A stretch of 64,000 nt of DNA from Hymenobacter swuensis DY53. Its GTDB lineage: Bacteria > Bacteroidota > Bacteroidia > Cytophagales > Hymenobacteraceae. The DNA lies in assembly GCF_000576555.1 (NCBI RefSeq), contig NZ_CP007145.1, forward strand, positions 4,114,501-4,178,500. The letters run 5' to 3'. The stretch's first letter is position 1, and each line of letters starts with the position of its first letter. Positions 1 through 8,403 of the stretch are shown in pieces. Position numbers and translations under genes: made by a program. The notes beneath the pieces are model-generated. The model did no database searches. It saw nothing but the letters and a program-made list of their open reading frames with translations, and was not told where the DNA came from.

Positions 1-1057
1 CAACCTGTTCGACTACAACCAGGATGTGCTGGCGGCGTATGGCACCTACGGCTTCTCGGCCTCGAAAAAGGTGAGCTTCAAGCTGGGCGCCCGAGCGGAA
101 AATACGCGCATCACCGGCAGCTTCCAGCAGCAACAGAGCGACAACTCCAGCGTGAAGCAGAACTACCTGAGCGTACTGCCGAACCTGAGCCTGAGCTACC
201 AGCCCCAGAACCCCAAAAAGCCGGGCCAGACGCTGCGCATAGCCTATTCGAAACGCATCCAACGGCCCCAGATTTTCTACCTGAACCCCTTCCGCAACTC
301 CTCCGATTCGCTGAACGTGAGCTTTGGTAATCCGGAGCTGGAACCAGAGCTGACCGACAGCTACGAAATCAACTACACCACCTTCATCAAAGGTTCGGTG
401 CTGAACCTGAGCGCCTACGCCCGCCGCACCGGCAACGCCATTGAGGCCGTGCGCTATATTGACCGCAACGGCGTAAACGTGCAGACGTTCAGCAACATCG
501 GCCGCAACGCCACGTTTGGCACGAGCCTGTTCACCTCGGTAAAACCCATTCCGAAGTGGGACGTGAGCGGTAACCTGAACGTGTACTATGTGTCGCTGAA
601 AAGCCCGGCCCTGAGCTTCGAAGACGGGTCCATCAACACGGCCGCATATTCCAACAGCGGGGTGATGTACAACCTGAACCTGAACTCCAGCTACAAATTC
701 GAGAAGGGCCTGAGCCTGCAGTTCTTCGGGGGCCTCAACTCACCGCGCGTGCAGCTGCAGGGCAAGCAGGCAGCCTGGACGTTTTACTCGCTGGGTCTGC
801 GCAAAAACCTGCTCAAGGATAAAGCCGACCTGACGCTGAACGCCGACAACTTCCTCTCGGCCACCCGCAACCTGCGCTCCACCCTCGACACTGACCAGTT
901 CCGGCAGGAAAGCAACAACTATATCTACCTGCGCGGGGTGCGCTTGGCCTTCAACTACCGCTTCGGCAAAGTAACCCAGCAAGCCCCCAAACGCCGCCGT
1001 AGCATCCAGAACGACGACGTGAAGCAAGGCAGCGACGGCCAGCAGCAGGGGAATTAA
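1..1057 (+). CDS. TonB-dependent receptor-like outer membrane beta-barrel protein (3' part)
   Basis: This gene is open at the left edge; the reading frame enters at base 2 and 351 residues are visible. They are alternating amphipathic strands typical of an outer-membrane barrel, with the motifs YSKRIQRPQIFYLNP and SFGNPELEPELTDSYE seen in the outer-membrane beta-barrel family allied to TonB-dependent receptors. The C-terminus ends in a basic/Gly/Gln tail (RRRSIQNDD then GQQQGN). It is clearly paralogous to the complete gene at 3496-5985, which has the same motifs (YSRRIQRPHIYYLNP, FGNPELRPEL, RKSIRNDD), so a signal peptide, carboxypeptidase-regulatory domain and plug probably lie upstream. 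It converges on a LytTR regulator across a perfect 42-bp palindrome that begins inside its last codons. The substrate is unknown. Confidence 0.85.
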   Translation, partial: NLFDYNQDVLAAYGTYGFSASKKVSFKLGARAENTRITGSFQQQQSDNSSVKQNYLSVLPNLSLSYQPQNPKKPGQTLRIAYSKRIQRPQIFYLNPFRNSSDSLNVSFGNPELEPELTDSYEINYTTFIKGSVLNLSAYARRTGNAIEAVRYIDRNGVNVQTFSNIGRNATFGTSLFTSVKPIPKWDVSGNLNVYYVSLKSPALSFEDGSINTAAYSNSGVMYNLNLNSSYKFEKGLSLQFFGGLNSPRVQLQGKQAAWTFYSLGLRKNLLKDKADLTLNADNFLSATRNLRSTLDTDQFRQESNNYIYLRGVRLAFNYRFGKVTQQAPKRRRSIQNDDVKQGSDGQQQGN

Positions 1058-1154
1058 AAATTGAGAATTAAGAAGTAAAAATGAGCCGTTGGACGGTCCG
1101 GTAACGGATTCATCCAACGGCTCATTTTTACTTCTTAATTCTCAATTTTTAATT
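1052..1154. repeat. Perfect 42-bp-arm palindrome between convergent genes
   Basis: Arms 1052-1093 and 1113-1154 are exact reverse complements around a 19-nt loop. The outer part is AT-rich (AATTAAAAATTGAGAATTAA) and the inner part is TGAGCCGTTGGA. The left arm overlaps the stop codon of the barrel gene and the right arm ends five bases before the stop of the convergent LytTR gene. As RNA either strand would form a very long hairpin ending in a U-rich arm, so it probably works as a bidirectional terminator or 3'-end block. Confidence 0.9.
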
Positions 1155-1158
1155 GATT

Positions 1159-1914
1159 TCAGAGCTTTCCATGGTACCGCAGCAGCTCCAGAAACGCCTC
1201 CCGGTAGGTTTCCCCGATGGGCAGACTGGCGCCGTGCACCTGCACGCGGTGGCGCTCCACAAACTCCAGGTGGCGCAGGTTGATGAGGTAGGATTTGTGG
1301 ATGCGCACGAAGCGGCCGGTAGGCAGCAGCTCCTCCAGCCGCCGAAACGACTGCAGCGTCAGGATTTTGCCGGTGGCGGTGTAATACATCAGGTATTCCT
1401 TCTGGCCTTCCACGTAATACATATCATCCACCAATACCCGGCGCAGGCGGTTATCATGGCGTACAAACAGGGCTTCATCGGCAGTAGCGGCCGGGTCCGG
1501 CGCTTCGGTGGGCGCATTGGCCGTAACGGGCTGATGTAGCGCGGCCCGGGCGCGGTGCGCTGCCTGCACAAACCGCTCGAAGGAAATGGGTTTGAGCAGA
1601 TAATCGAGAGCCGGCAGTTCGTAGCTCTGCACGGCGTAATCGGGGTGGGCGGTGGTGAAGATGATGCGGGGCCCCGGGGCCGGCAGCAGCTGCGCCAGCT
1701 GTAGGCCGGTGAGCCGCGGCATCTGAATATCCAGAAATACCACGTCTACAGGGGTATCCTGCAGGAAAGCCACGGCCGTCAGAGCATCATGAAACTGCCC
1801 CAGCAGCTCCAGAAACGGCACCTGGGCGCAGTAATCGGCCAGCACTTTCAGCGCCAGCGGCTCATCATCCACCACCACGCAGCTTAGCGGACGACGCGTA
1901 ACGGATGGTTCCAT
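1159..1914 (-). CDS. LytTR-family response regulator
   Basis: A 251-residue protein with an N-terminal receiver domain (acidic pair D16/D17 before EP, phospho-acceptor D62 in FLDIQMP) and a C-terminal LytTR DNA-binding domain (about 150-250, with YYVEGQKEYL, GRFVRIHKSYLIN and LPIGETYREAF). It should bind promoter DNA when phosphorylated by a LytS-type kinase, and the gene 154 bp upstream encodes one. The start is placed at the ATG directly before the receiver domain; an in-frame ATG 63 bp further upstream adds only low-complexity sequence. The pair sits on the minus strand between two paralogous outer-membrane barrel genes, which makes those genes natural candidate targets, although no operator was identified. 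Confidence 0.92.
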   Translation of the reverse strand: MEPSVTRRPLSCVVVDDEPLALKVLADYCAQVPFLELLGQFHDALTAVAFLQDTPVDVVFLDIQMPRLTGLQLAQLLPAPGPRIIFTTAHPDYAVQSYELPALDYLLKPISFERFVQAAHRARAALHQPVTANAPTEAPDPAATADEALFVRHDNRLRRVLVDDMYYVEGQKEYLMYYTATGKILTLQSFRRLEELLPTGRFVRIHKSYLINLRHLEFVERHRVQVHGASLPIGETYREAFLELLRYHGKL

Positions 1915-2067
1915 CAAGCAAAGGGATTTAGATAAAACAGGAGAAAAGGTGGCGACCCGGCTGTATGAACGGTACACCAGACCTGCCAGAGCCGCTTGCC
2001 CGCAACAAAGTTCGATACGCAGTCAATACGCAAATCTGCCGAGCTAACTATTATCGGCGGTACTACT

Positions 2068-3174
2068 TTACCCACCCGATATCTGCAAAGAAAGCCGGGC
2101 AGCATATTCTTCGGCGTTGGCGGTGATGGCCAGCGTATGGCGGCCAGGGTACAGCAGGGCCAACCGGCGGCGCAAGTTGACCAGCCCTACGCCGCCGGGG
2201 TCGGCTGCTTCCGGCGCCACCCGGTTGCGCACCAGAAAATGTAGTTGCCCGTCCTCGGTAAGGCGTAGGGAGAGGCGCACTACGTGGGGCCGGGCCGTGA
2301 GGTCGCCGTGCTTGAAGGCATTTTCCACCAGCGGCAGCAGCAGCATGGGCGGCAGGCGGCACACATGCTCGGCCCCGGGCGGCAGCAGCACCGTGAACTG
2401 AATAGCTTCATCGGCATCATCGGTGGGCAGGCGCAGGTGTTGCAGCGTCAGGAAGCTCTGCAAATGCCCGATTTCCCGAGATAGTGGTACCAGGTCGTCG
2501 GCACTGTCATACAACTGGTAGCGCATTAGCTCGGCCAGACGGAGTACCGCTTCCGGAGCCTGCGGAGAGCCATTGAGCGTGAGGGAGTAGATGTTGTTGA
2601 GTGTATTAAACAGAAAGTGCGGATGCAGCTGGGTTTTGAGCAGCTCCAGTTCCGTCCGCAGATGCTGTTTTTCCAGCTCCTGCCGGTTGTCGCGCTCCTG
2701 CAGGTAGTCACCGGCCAGCCGCACAAAAAAGCTCAGCAGCAAAATCAGCCCGCCCAGCAGAAAGTAGTAGGACTGCAGCACCTGCACGTAATAGGCCAAC
2801 GGCTGCGATACGCCCTGCACCTTCACCTCGTCAAAATAGTAGCTGACCCCGATGCGCAGGCCACAGAAGGCGGCCAGCCCGGCTACCAATACCAGCAGGT
2901 ACAGGCCCAGCTGCCGCCGGGCAAATAGCCGGGGCATGAGCAGCCAGTTCAGATAAAACAGGCCCGAATCGAGAATATCGGTGGTTATGGCCAGCGGCCA
3001 GAAATTATCCTTGAGCGGTGGTATCAGTACGCCTTGGCGCAGCAGCCACCCCTGCACATCGAAATACAGCAGCAGCCCTACCCAGGCCATATGCGACCAG
3101 GGCAGACGCCTGAGAAAGGAAGGAAGCTGAAAAGCCGGCCGGGGGCGGCGCGGCACGAAAGAAGGCGCGGGCAT
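2068..3174 (-). CDS. LytS/YehU-type sensor histidine kinase
   Basis: An integral-membrane kinase of about 368 residues. Four hydrophobic segments fill the first 160 residues, followed by a short coiled coil (QERDNRQELEKQHLRTELEL), then the His_kinase domain with the phospho-acceptor histidine in QLHPHFLFNTLNN near residue 185. An ATPase domain follows, with the N box PLVENAFKHG and a G box GGVGLVNLRRRL. No separate periplasmic sensor domain is seen, as is usual for this family in Bacteroidota. It autophosphorylates and passes phosphate to the LytTR regulator encoded downstream on the same strand. An in-frame ATG at 3195 would add seven residues; the later ATG leaves room for a leader after a weak -7-like element near 3212-3219. 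Confidence 0.9.
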   Translation of the reverse strand: MPAPSFVPRRPRPAFQLPSFLRRLPWSHMAWVGLLLYFDVQGWLLRQGVLIPPLKDNFWPLAITTDILDSGLFYLNWLLMPRLFARRQLGLYLLVLVAGLAAFCGLRIGVSYYFDEVKVQGVSQPLAYYVQVLQSYYFLLGGLILLLSFFVRLAGDYLQERDNRQELEKQHLRTELELLKTQLHPHFLFNTLNNIYSLTLNGSPQAPEAVLRLAELMRYQLYDSADDLVPLSREIGHLQSFLTLQHLRLPTDDADEAIQFTVLLPPGAEHVCRLPPMLLLPLVENAFKHGDLTARPHVVRLSLRLTEDGQLHFLVRNRVAPEAADPGGVGLVNLRRRLALLYPGRHTLAITANAEEYAARLSLQISGG

Positions 3175-3495
3175 ACAGAGCAAAACGACCGGCAACTACT
3201 ATCCGGCAGCTCAAAGTACCAAATAGCCGCGCCTTGACGGGCAGCTTTTCAACAACTTTCGGCGCCTTCTTCAACCAACCCGGCAGTAAGACCCTACAAG
3301 CCGCCCTGCTTGTGCGCGGAACTTCTCCTGCCGCTGGTTAGATGGAGAAAAACCCGATTTGGTTGAGAGTACACGCAACGTTGGTTGAATTACTTGACTC
3401 TACGCCTGAAATACCCGCTACGTTTACATCGTTTCGTTGCTGATTCTTTTCGCTCCGATGCTGTCGGGCTTCGCTATTCTCTTGTATCATTCTCT
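3175..3495. promoter_or_regulatory. Divergent intergenic region upstream of kinase and receptor
   Basis: About 320 bp between the kinase (minus) and the receptor (plus) with no convincing gene. A candidate plus-strand promoter is TTG at 3394-3396 with TACGTTTA at 3419-3426, close to the Bacteroidota TTG / TAnnTTTG pattern and about 70 bp upstream of the receptor ATG. A weaker TACTTTG element faces the kinase at 3212-3219. An operator for the LytTR regulator would be expected here but was not found by eye. Confidence 0.45.
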
Positions 3496-5985
3496 ATGAA
3501 GCAGCTATTCTCCCTGCTCCTGCTGGCCGCCGTGGCCTCCTCCACCGTGCACGCCCAGACCTCTCTCTCAGTAGTTGCTGCTCCGGCCGCCAAAGGCCCC
3601 GGCCGCCTTAGTGGCCGCGTGGTGGATGCCGCCACCCAGAAACCCGTGGAATATGCCACCGTGGCTTTATTGCCCGCTACCGGCACCACGCCGCTACTGG
3701 GCGGCACCTGCGACGCCGACGGCAAGTTTGAGCTGCGCGACCTGCCTACCGGCTCTTTTCGGCTGCAGATTAGCTTTGTGGGCTACGGCAGCCGCCTGGA
3801 AAACGTAACCATCACCGCCGAGCCCCAGACACTGGGCACGCTGGCCCTGACGGCTTCGGCCCAGAACCTGGGCGGCGTGACGGTAACCGGGGAGCGGCCG
3901 GTGGTAGAAACCAAGCCCGACCGCCTTGTGTACAATGCCGACCAGGACGCCAGCAACACCGGCGGCACTGTGGCCGACATCCTGCGCAAAACTCCGCTGG
4001 TGAACCTCGATGGGGAGGGTAACGTGCAGTTGCGGGGCACAGGCAACGTGCGGATTCTCATCAACAATAAGCCTTCCGCTTTACTGGCGGGCAACCTGGC
4101 GGAAGCGTTGAAGCAGATTCCAGCCGACCAGGTGAAGGCCATTGAAGTCATCACGTCACCCTCGGCAAAGTACGATGCGGAGGGCTCAGGCGGAGTCATC
4201 AACATTGTGCTTAAGAAGAATACGCTGCAGGGCACCAGTGGCAGCGTGGGCGCCAGCGGCGGCAACCGCAACCAAGGCCTCAATGGCAGTCTGAACGCCA
4301 AACGGGGCGTATTTGGGGTGAATACCAAGCTCAGCGGCTTCCGCAACCTGTACCCGTTCAGGAGCAGTACCGCCCGCACCAGCTTCCTACCCGACGGCAC
4401 CACCGGCCAGCTGACCGAGCGCACTACGTCGCGCAACCAGGGCCAGGGCGGCTACGGCCAGGTAGAGCTGACGTATGATCCGTCGCCACTGCACAGCTTT
4501 ACCCTCAGCGGCAACGGCAACCTTTACGCCAATGATGCGCCGCAGCAGCTGTTCAACCAGTACCAGGGCCAGCCCGCGCTGGATACGCTTTATACCCGCG
4601 ACATCAACCGCCAGGACCAGAACCGCAGCTTCGACCTGAATGCGGGCTACACCCGCACCTTTGGAGATAAGCAGCCCCGCCGCGAGTGGAGCGTGCTGGC
4701 CCAGCACACCAACAACCGGAACCGCGAGCAGTACCGTCTTGACCAGTACGGTGCCCCGGAGGTACGCACCGGGCCGCTGGAGTACCAGGAAGCCAGCCGC
4801 AACCTGGCCCGCAACCTCGAAACCACCTTCCAGACCGATTACACGCAGCCTTTCGGGGAGAAGAATACGCTGGAACTTGGGGCCAAGCATATCCGCCGAC
4901 AGGTCAGCAGCGACTACACACTGGATACCTTGCTCACCGGCCAGCAGCCCGGTTTTGTGCGTAGTGCGCTCCGCTCCAACCGGTTCGATTACGACCAGAA
5001 CGTACTGGCCGCCTACGGTACCTACAATTTCTCGCTGGGCAAAAAATATGCGTTCAGCCTGGGCACGCGACTGGAGCGCACCGGCATTGCGGGCGAGTTT
5101 CAGAACGAGGCCGGCCGCTTCCGGAATGACTACCTGAACGTGCTGCCGAACCTGAACGCCACCCGTACCCTCCGGAAAGATGGCGAAACGCTGCGCCTGA
5201 GCTATTCGCGGCGCATTCAGCGGCCCCACATCTACTACCTGAACCCCTACGTGAACCAGGTGACGCCCAACTCGGTGAACTTCGGCAACCCCGAGCTGCG
5301 CCCCGAGCTGGCCCAGTTGCTGGAACTGACGTACGGCACGTTTGGGGAGAAATTCTCGCTGAACGCCTCGGGTTTCGTGCGGCGCGTGGGCAATTCAATT
5401 GAGCGTGTGAGCATCTATAATCAGGAACGCGCCCGCAACGAAACCACCTACGGCAACCTGGCCACCAACACCAACTACGGTCTGAACCTGTACGGCTCCT
5501 GGAAACCACTCACGGGTTGGGACCTGAGCAGCAACATCAGCGGTGACTATACCAACTTGCGCAGCCGCCAGCTGAACCGCGTCAGTCGCCGCGCTTCCGC
5601 GTACATGAACCTCAACTCCTCCCTGAAGCTGGGTAAAACCTACGTGGTGCAGGGCTACGGCGGCTTCTGGACGGGCGGCGTGGAATTGCAGACGCGCTAC
5701 TCCGGCGGGGTGTACTACGGCCTAAGTCTAAAGAAAACGCTGCTTAAGGAAAAGGCCGACCTCACGCTGGGTGCCAACAACTTCTTGGCCTCCGGCCGCG
5801 AGTTCCGCAGCACCACTACCACCCCCGATTTCATCAATCAGGGCGTTTTCTACTCCTACCAGCGCAACGTGCGCCTCTCCTTCAACTACCGCTTCGGCAA
5901 GCTGGAGGGCGGCCAGCGCCAACGCAAAAGCATCCGCAACGACGACTCCAAAGGCGGCAGCGGCGGCGGTCAGCAGGGCGGGTAA
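3496..5985 (+). CDS. TonB-dependent receptor-like outer membrane beta-barrel protein
   Basis: An 829-residue outer-membrane protein. It has a Sec signal peptide (MKQLFSLLLLAAVASSTVHAQ), a carboxypeptidase-regulatory-like beta-sandwich at about 33-110 (SGRVVDAATQKPVEYATVAL), a plug-like domain at about 120-230 (ILRKTPLVNLDGEGNVQLRG, ITSPSAKYDAEGSGGVINI), and a long C-terminal barrel. It matches the outer-membrane beta-barrel family in which the plug is retained but the substrate is unknown. The ATG at 3496 is chosen because it directly precedes the signal peptide; an in-frame ATG at 3385 would put 37 non-signal residues in front. It is a paralogue of the truncated gene at the left edge. The pair surrounds a LytTR two-component system and converges on aroE across a short palindrome. 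Confidence 0.9.
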   Translation: MKQLFSLLLLAAVASSTVHAQTSLSVVAAPAAKGPGRLSGRVVDAATQKPVEYATVALLPATGTTPLLGGTCDADGKFELRDLPTGSFRLQISFVGYGSRLENVTITAEPQTLGTLALTASAQNLGGVTVTGERPVVETKPDRLVYNADQDASNTGGTVADILRKTPLVNLDGEGNVQLRGTGNVRILINNKPSALLAGNLAEALKQIPADQVKAIEVITSPSAKYDAEGSGGVINIVLKKNTLQGTSGSVGASGGNRNQGLNGSLNAKRGVFGVNTKLSGFRNLYPFRSSTARTSFLPDGTTGQLTERTTSRNQGQGGYGQVELTYDPSPLHSFTLSGNGNLYANDAPQQLFNQYQGQPALDTLYTRDINRQDQNRSFDLNAGYTRTFGDKQPRREWSVLAQHTNNRNREQYRLDQYGAPEVRTGPLEYQEASRNLARNLETTFQTDYTQPFGEKNTLELGAKHIRRQVSSDYTLDTLLTGQQPGFVRSALRSNRFDYDQNVLAAYGTYNFSLGKKYAFSLGTRLERTGIAGEFQNEAGRFRNDYLNVLPNLNATRTLRKDGETLRLSYSRRIQRPHIYYLNPYVNQVTPNSVNFGNPELRPELAQLLELTYGTFGEKFSLNASGFVRRVGNSIERVSIYNQERARNETTYGNLATNTNYGLNLYGSWKPLTGWDLSSNISGDYTNLRSRQLNRVSRRASAYMNLNSSLKLGKTYVVQGYGGFWTGGVELQTRYSGGVYYGLSLKKTLLKEKADLTLGANNFLASGREFRSTTTTPDFINQGVFYSYQRNVRLSFNYRFGKLEGGQRQRKSIRNDDSKGGSGGGQQGG

Positions 5986-6015
5986 GGTTGAACTATTGAG
6001 CGTAGAAGGCAATAG

Positions 6016-6053
6016 AGAACGTCATTCCGAGCAGAGTCGAGGAATGACGTTCT
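6016..6053. repeat. Palindrome of the CGTCATTCC family
   Basis: Arms 6016-6028 (AGAACGTCATTCC) and 6041-6053 are exact reverse complements around GAGCAGAGTCGA. The element lies between the stops of the receptor (5985) and the convergent aroE (6065). The same core recurs near 31500, 31650 and 49519. Confidence 0.85.
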
Positions 6054-6064
6054 GCTTTATCTAT

Positions 6065-6808
6065 TCACCCATTCCAGATTTCCCAGGCGGCTTCGGCCTG
6101 GAGGCAAAGCATTTCGAACCCGTTTTTGGTGTGGGCACCCCGGGCCTGGCCACGCTGCATAAACTCGGTTTCGCGCGGGTTGTAGATAAGGTCGTAGAGG
6201 TAGTGCTGACTGGTGAGGGCCTCGTACGGAATGGGCGGGCACTCTTCTACGGCCGGGAAGGTGCCCAGCGGCGTGGTATTGATAATCAGGCGGTGCTCCT
6301 GCAGCAGATGCGGCGTCAACTCGTCATAGGTAAGGCCCGCGCCCAGTGGGTTGCGCGACACCACCCAGTAGCCGATACCCAGTTCTTTCAGCGCCACTTC
6401 CACTGCCTTCGAGGCCCCGCCACTGCCCAGCACCAACGCCCGAACCTCAGCAAGTGGCCCCTTGGGCAGGAAACTGCGCACGGAGTCACGGAAGCCGATG
6501 TAATCCGTATTGTGCCCAATCAACTGGCCGTCGGCTCGGAACTCAATGACATTGACGGCCCCTACCCGCGCCGCCGACGGCGCTACTTCATTTAGGAACG
6601 GCCACACCTGCTCCTTGTACGGAATGGTTACGTTGAGCCCCTGCAGATCTGGATGCCGGGCCAGTAGTGCGGGCAACTCATTCATCGTAGCCAGTTCAAA
6701 CAACTCATAGCGGTAATCGGGCAGCTCAAGGTTATGGAATTTCTGGGTGAAGTAAGTCTGGGAGAAGGAATGCTTCAAAGAGCGGCCTAGCAATCCAAAT
6801 TCGGGCAT
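6065..6808 (-). CDS. aroE: Shikimate dehydrogenase
   Basis: A 247-residue enzyme of the shikimate pathway that reduces 3-dehydroshikimate to shikimate with NADPH in the cytoplasm. The shikimate-binding N-terminus is visible (GLLGRSLKHSFSQ), then GLNVTIPYKE carrying the catalytic lysine, the partner aspartate in GHNTDYIGF, a Rossmann glycine loop GSGGASKAVEVAL, INTTPLGTFP and the C-terminal KNGFEMLCLQA. The length is slightly short for the family (about 270) because the N-terminal domain is compact, a form common in Bacteroidota. It is a single gene, convergent with the upstream receptor and followed at its 5' side by a DedA gene on the same strand. Confidence 0.95.
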   Translation of the reverse strand: MPEFGLLGRSLKHSFSQTYFTQKFHNLELPDYRYELFELATMNELPALLARHPDLQGLNVTIPYKEQVWPFLNEVAPSAARVGAVNVIEFRADGQLIGHNTDYIGFRDSVRSFLPKGPLAEVRALVLGSGGASKAVEVALKELGIGYWVVSRNPLGAGLTYDELTPHLLQEHRLIINTTPLGTFPAVEECPPIPYEALTSQHYLYDLIYNPRETEFMQRGQARGAHTKNGFEMLCLQAEAAWEIWNG

Positions 6809-6838
6809 AATGCGGGGTAGCTGATGGGGCGGTAAGCA

Positions 6839-6882
6839 ACAAAAAAAACCGCCCCGGCCAAAGCGGCCGAGTCGGTTTCTCC
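6839..6882 (-). terminator. Probable intrinsic terminator of the DedA gene
   Basis: Downstream of the DedA stop codon (6904) the minus-strand RNA forms an imperfect GC-rich hairpin (GAAACCGACTCGGCCGC against the GGCCGGGGCGGTTT side) followed by a run of seven or more U. The stem has a mismatch and bulge, so the exact pairing is approximate. Confidence 0.6.
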
Positions 6883-6903
6883 TTTAAATCCAATGGTTTC
6901 CGA

Positions 6904-7560
6904 TTACGCTACCGGCCGGCTTTTGGTACGCCGCTCCTTGATGAACTCATATACCGCTGGCAGTACCGACAGCACAATGATAGCCACTACCACCAACGAG
7001 AAGTTTTTCTGCACCATCGGAATCTGCCCAAACAGGTAACCGGCTCCGGTAAGCAGCAACACCCACAGCACCGCTCCCACCACGTTATAGGAGAGAAACT
7101 TACTGTAGCTCATGGTACCTACGCCCGCCACAAACGGCGCGAACGTGCGAATAATGGGAATAAAACGGGCCATGATAATGGTTTTGGCTCCGTGCTTCTG
7201 GTAGAAAGCCTGGGTGCGCTCCAGATGCTCACGCTTTAGAAAGCGAGAATTCTCGCGGAATACGCGTGGCCCCAGATAGTCGCCGATGTGGTAGTTGAGC
7301 GTATCGCCGAGCACGGCGGCCACAATCAGCAGGCCCATCATCACCCAGATATTCAGTGGTGAACCGGGCAGGTGCGCCAACGCCCCGGCCGCGAATAGCA
7401 ACGAGTCGCCGGGCAGGAAGGGCAGTACTACTACCCCGGTTTCCACGAAGATGATCAGGAAAAGAATGGCGTACGTCCAGGTGCCGTAGTCCTGAATAAT
7501 CTCAGCCAAGTGCTTATCGAGGTGGAGAATAAAGTCGAGCAGATGCTTCAGAATTTCCAT
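6904..7560 (-). CDS. DedA family inner-membrane protein
   Basis: A 218-residue polytopic membrane protein of the DedA/SNARE-associated (VTT) family. Visible hallmarks are FLIIFVETGVVVLPFLPGDS (an amphipathic re-entrant stretch), the acidic/glycine turn of GDTLNYHIGDYLG, the conserved RFIPIIRTFAPFVAG motif and four or more transmembrane segments. Members act as lipid scramblases or flippases, including recycling of undecaprenyl phosphate and phosphatidylethanolamine, and influence membrane potential; which lipid applies here cannot be read from sequence. The start is placed at MEILKHLL; an upstream ATG at 7590 adds ten residues with no family support. Confidence 0.9.
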   Translation of the reverse strand: MEILKHLLDFILHLDKHLAEIIQDYGTWTYAILFLIIFVETGVVVLPFLPGDSLLFAAGALAHLPGSPLNIWVMMGLLIVAAVLGDTLNYHIGDYLGPRVFRENSRFLKREHLERTQAFYQKHGAKTIIMARFIPIIRTFAPFVAGVGTMSYSKFLSYNVVGAVLWVLLLTGAGYLFGQIPMVQKNFSLVVVAIIVLSVLPAVYEFIKERRTKSRPVA

Positions 7561-7619
7561 AGGTTGGGGTTGAGCCTGCAAAGAAAGCACATGCCCGGCA
7601 AACCACCTGCGGGCAAGGA

Positions 7620-8291
7620 CTAAGCGGCAGGTTTATGCAGTACCAGCAGGCGGTTGTAGCGCTCTACTTCCAGGTCGCGCACTACAAATCCTAAGTCGCT
7701 TAGGAACTCCGGTAGTTCCTGCCCGTCGGGCCACAGCTCGGTTGTCGTCAGCAGGTTGAACAGTACATATCCGCCCGGCAGGACTAGGCGGTATAGCTGC
7801 CGCCAGAAACCGGCATCATGCAAGCCGGCCGGTAAGTCAAGGTCCAGAAACAGATCCACCACCACTAAGGCAAAGTTGGCTTCAGGAGCTGTTTTCACCC
7901 ACTCAAACGCATCGGCGCACACAACCTGCAACTGGGCATCGGCCCGAATACCAAACTCCGCCGCCGCCAGCCGGATAATGGCGGCATCCAGTTCCACGGC
8001 GGTAACCGGCGCGATAAGGCCCCGTTCCTGCCGCAGCAGCTTCACTACTGAGCCGCCGCCCAGCCCCAATACTAGGGCCGGTTCGGTGGGCTTGGTGGGA
8101 GCAAACAGCAGGCCGTAGCGCAATACCCGCTCCAGGGAGCCGTAGCTATAATTCGCATGGACCGTGTTCAGCTCTTTGTGTCCCCGGTGCAGCGTAATCT
8201 CTAGTTGGCCGCTGTACTCCGAGGAAACCCGGCGCGTAAGTGGCATGAGGTAACTCAGGCCCTGACGCAGCAGTTGGAGCAGCTTGTTCAT
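7620..8291 (-). CDS. Spermidine-synthase-like class I methyltransferase-fold protein
   Basis: A 223-residue protein with a Rossmann methyltransferase fold: glycine-rich loop VLGLGGGSVVKLL, acidic residue in VTAVELDAAII, the ADAFEWV adenine contact and LVVVDLFLDLD. The layout matches spermidine synthase-like proteins (SpeE/PABMT family), which use decarboxylated SAM or SAM. The short N-terminal strand region SGQLEITLHRGHKELNT resembles the small N-terminal domain of that family. The true polyamine-synthase signature is not complete, so it could be a methyltransferase of unknown substrate. The ATG at 8291 (MNKLLQLL) is preferred over one at 8345 because the extra 18 residues look non-coding. 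Confidence 0.75.
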   Translation of the reverse strand: MNKLLQLLRQGLSYLMPLTRRVSSEYSGQLEITLHRGHKELNTVHANYSYGSLERVLRYGLLFAPTKPTEPALVLGLGGGSVVKLLRQERGLIAPVTAVELDAAIIRLAAAEFGIRADAQLQVVCADAFEWVKTAPEANFALVVVDLFLDLDLPAGLHDAGFWRQLYRLVLPGGYVLFNLLTTTELWPDGQELPEFLSDLGFVVRDLEVERYNRLLVLHKPAA

Positions 8292-8343
8292 AAGCCGTAA
8301 AGGTAGGGCGCTATGTCTCGTCAACCGGACCGGCAGTACGCAC

Positions 8344-8379
8344 AAAATCCCCCGCTACTAGAGGGCAGCGGGGGATTTT
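8344..8379 (-). terminator. Intrinsic terminator
   Basis: Exact 13-bp arms 8344-8356 and 8367-8379 (AAAATCCCCCGCT and its complement) with a 10-nt loop. It lies just past the stop of the minus-strand dehydrogenase-like lipoprotein gene and ends in a short U run. Confidence 0.85.
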
Positions 8380-8403
8380 TGAGAAGGTCATATGTGGAGA
8401 AGC

